In this document: piece after piece, positions 63,602 through 64,000 of the stretch
Layout: the number at the start of each line of letters is the position of its first letter
How positions within the stretch are numbered: the stretch's first letter is position 1
Origin: Streptomyces hygroscopicus subsp. hygroscopicus
GTDB lineage: Bacteria > Actinomycetota > Actinomycetes > Streptomycetales > Streptomycetaceae
NCBI RefSeq assembly: GCF_030269125.1
Contig: NZ_BSSM01000003.1
Coordinates: forward strand, 310,001 to 374,000
Length of the DNA: 64,000 bases
Direction of reading: 5' to 3'
Notes under the pieces: generated by a model
The model's database searches: none
What the model was told of the DNA's origin: nothing
Seen by the model: the letters and a program-made list of their open reading frames with translations, nothing else
Position numbers and translations under genes: made by a program

Positions 63602-63868
63602 TCAAGCGAGCTTCCACAGCCGAACGGTGTGGTCCTTGCCGCCGGAGAGGGCATCGTTGCCGCCGGTGGCCAGGGCTTTGCCGTCGGGGCTGAACGCCAG
63701 CCATGAGGCGGTGGTGGTCAGGGTCGCGGTGCTGGTGCGGGTGGCGACGTCCCAGAGCCGGACGGTCTTTTCGTAGCCGCCGCTGGCCAGGGCTTTGCCG
63801 TCGGGGCTGAACGCCACCGACGACACCGGATCATCGTGGCCGCGCCGTGGGCGGGTAGATGCAGGCAC
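63602..63868 (-). CDS. Truncated WD40-repeat protein
   Basis: 88 residues from GTG 63868, with GGAGGA 8 bases upstream. Less than two WD40 blades: DDPVSSVAFSPDGKALASGG, KTVRLWDVATRTSTATL, WLAFSPDGKALATGG, DHTVRLWKLA. Complete WD40 propellers need four or more blades, so this is a fragment that kept or gained a start signal. It may be a decayed gene, or the C-terminal end of a larger WD40 protein such as those fused to kinases in Streptomyces. Confidence 0.6.
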   Translation of the reverse strand: MPASTRPRRGHDDPVSSVAFSPDGKALASGGYEKTVRLWDVATRTSTATLTTTASWLAFSPDGKALATGGNDALSGGKDHTVRLWKLA

Positions 63869-64000
63869 GGATGGATTCCTCCGGTCAGAAGGTGAGCTAC
63901 GCCGACGTGCCTGCCGGCGGACTGGACGGGCGGTCGTACCCGCGTGGTGCCCGCGCGCACGCGGGGCTACTTCGTGCCCACCGTGCGCAGCGTGGCCAGG

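Noticed and set aside
63967..63999. 3' end of a minus-strand gene entering from the right edge (LATLRTVGTK then stop)
   Set aside because: Only ten codons are visible, too few to support a call.
1..64000. rRNA, tRNA, CRISPR array or riboswitch
   Set aside because: None seen on reading; no regularly spaced direct repeats of CRISPR type, and all tandem repeats found are short hexamers or pentamers.

Overview
This window looks like a Streptomyces chromosome, or a close relative. It is very GC-rich, many genes start with GTG, most operons are joined by ATGA or GTGA overlaps, there is a mycothiol-type (MDMPI) protein, and accessory gene blocks alternate with decayed insertion sequences. No rRNA, tRNA or CRISPR array was seen.

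Region 1 (1-16.3 kb, plus strand) is the right part of a nonribosomal peptide/polyketide cluster. It holds the end of an NRPS (C-A-PCP-TE), a 3221-residue hybrid (A-PCP-C-A-PCP-KS-KR-ACP-TE, no acyltransferase), a GSCFA-domain protein, an SGNH/GDSL-like protein, a TauD-type dioxygenase and an Ala/Tyr-periodic protein. The second adenylation domain of the hybrid carries a proline-type specificity code. Proline extended by one reduced ketide, a separate one-module NRPS and a TauD enzyme together recall the detoxin/rimosamide family.

Region 2 (16.4-29.4 kb) is mixed. It has a glutamate-synthase-like FMN/Fe-S protein, a MarR regulator coupled to a second winged-helix-like protein, a full-length dnaE, an MDMPI protein, a nested insertion-sequence zone (24.2-25.6 kb), a GNAT acetyltransferase, an SDR with an MmyB-type regulator, and a small antibiotic-biosynthesis-monooxygenase (ABM) protein.

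Region 3 (29.4-39.4 kb) holds two Ser/Thr kinases, a MurJ flippase followed by a decayed kinase fragment, a phage structural-gene relic, a small secreted protein, an orphan SUKH-4-like immunity protein, and a membrane-tethered Mrr nuclease.

Region 4 (39.7-46.3 kb) is a PucR regulator divergent from a tight five-gene operon: APC permease, two SDRs, agmatinase-type ureohydrolase and NodB-type deacetylase/hydrolase. It looks like an uptake and breakdown pathway for a nitrogen compound, perhaps a guanidino compound or cyclic ureide. A zinc-independent MDR oxidoreductase and its divergent AraC/DJ-1 regulator follow.

Region 5 (49.4-57.8 kb) is an mhp-type meta-cleavage pathway: flavin hydroxylase, HpaI-type aldolase, SnoaL-like protein, hydratase, alpha/beta hydrolase, extradiol dioxygenase and MFS importer on the minus strand. 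Facing it are a TetR regulator and an atypical SDR, with a palindromic operator between. Region 6 (58-64 kb) has small membrane and hypothetical proteins, an FMO/Baeyer-Villiger-like monooxygenase operon with a SnoaL-like protein and a CocE-type hydrolase, and a tiny WD40 protein.
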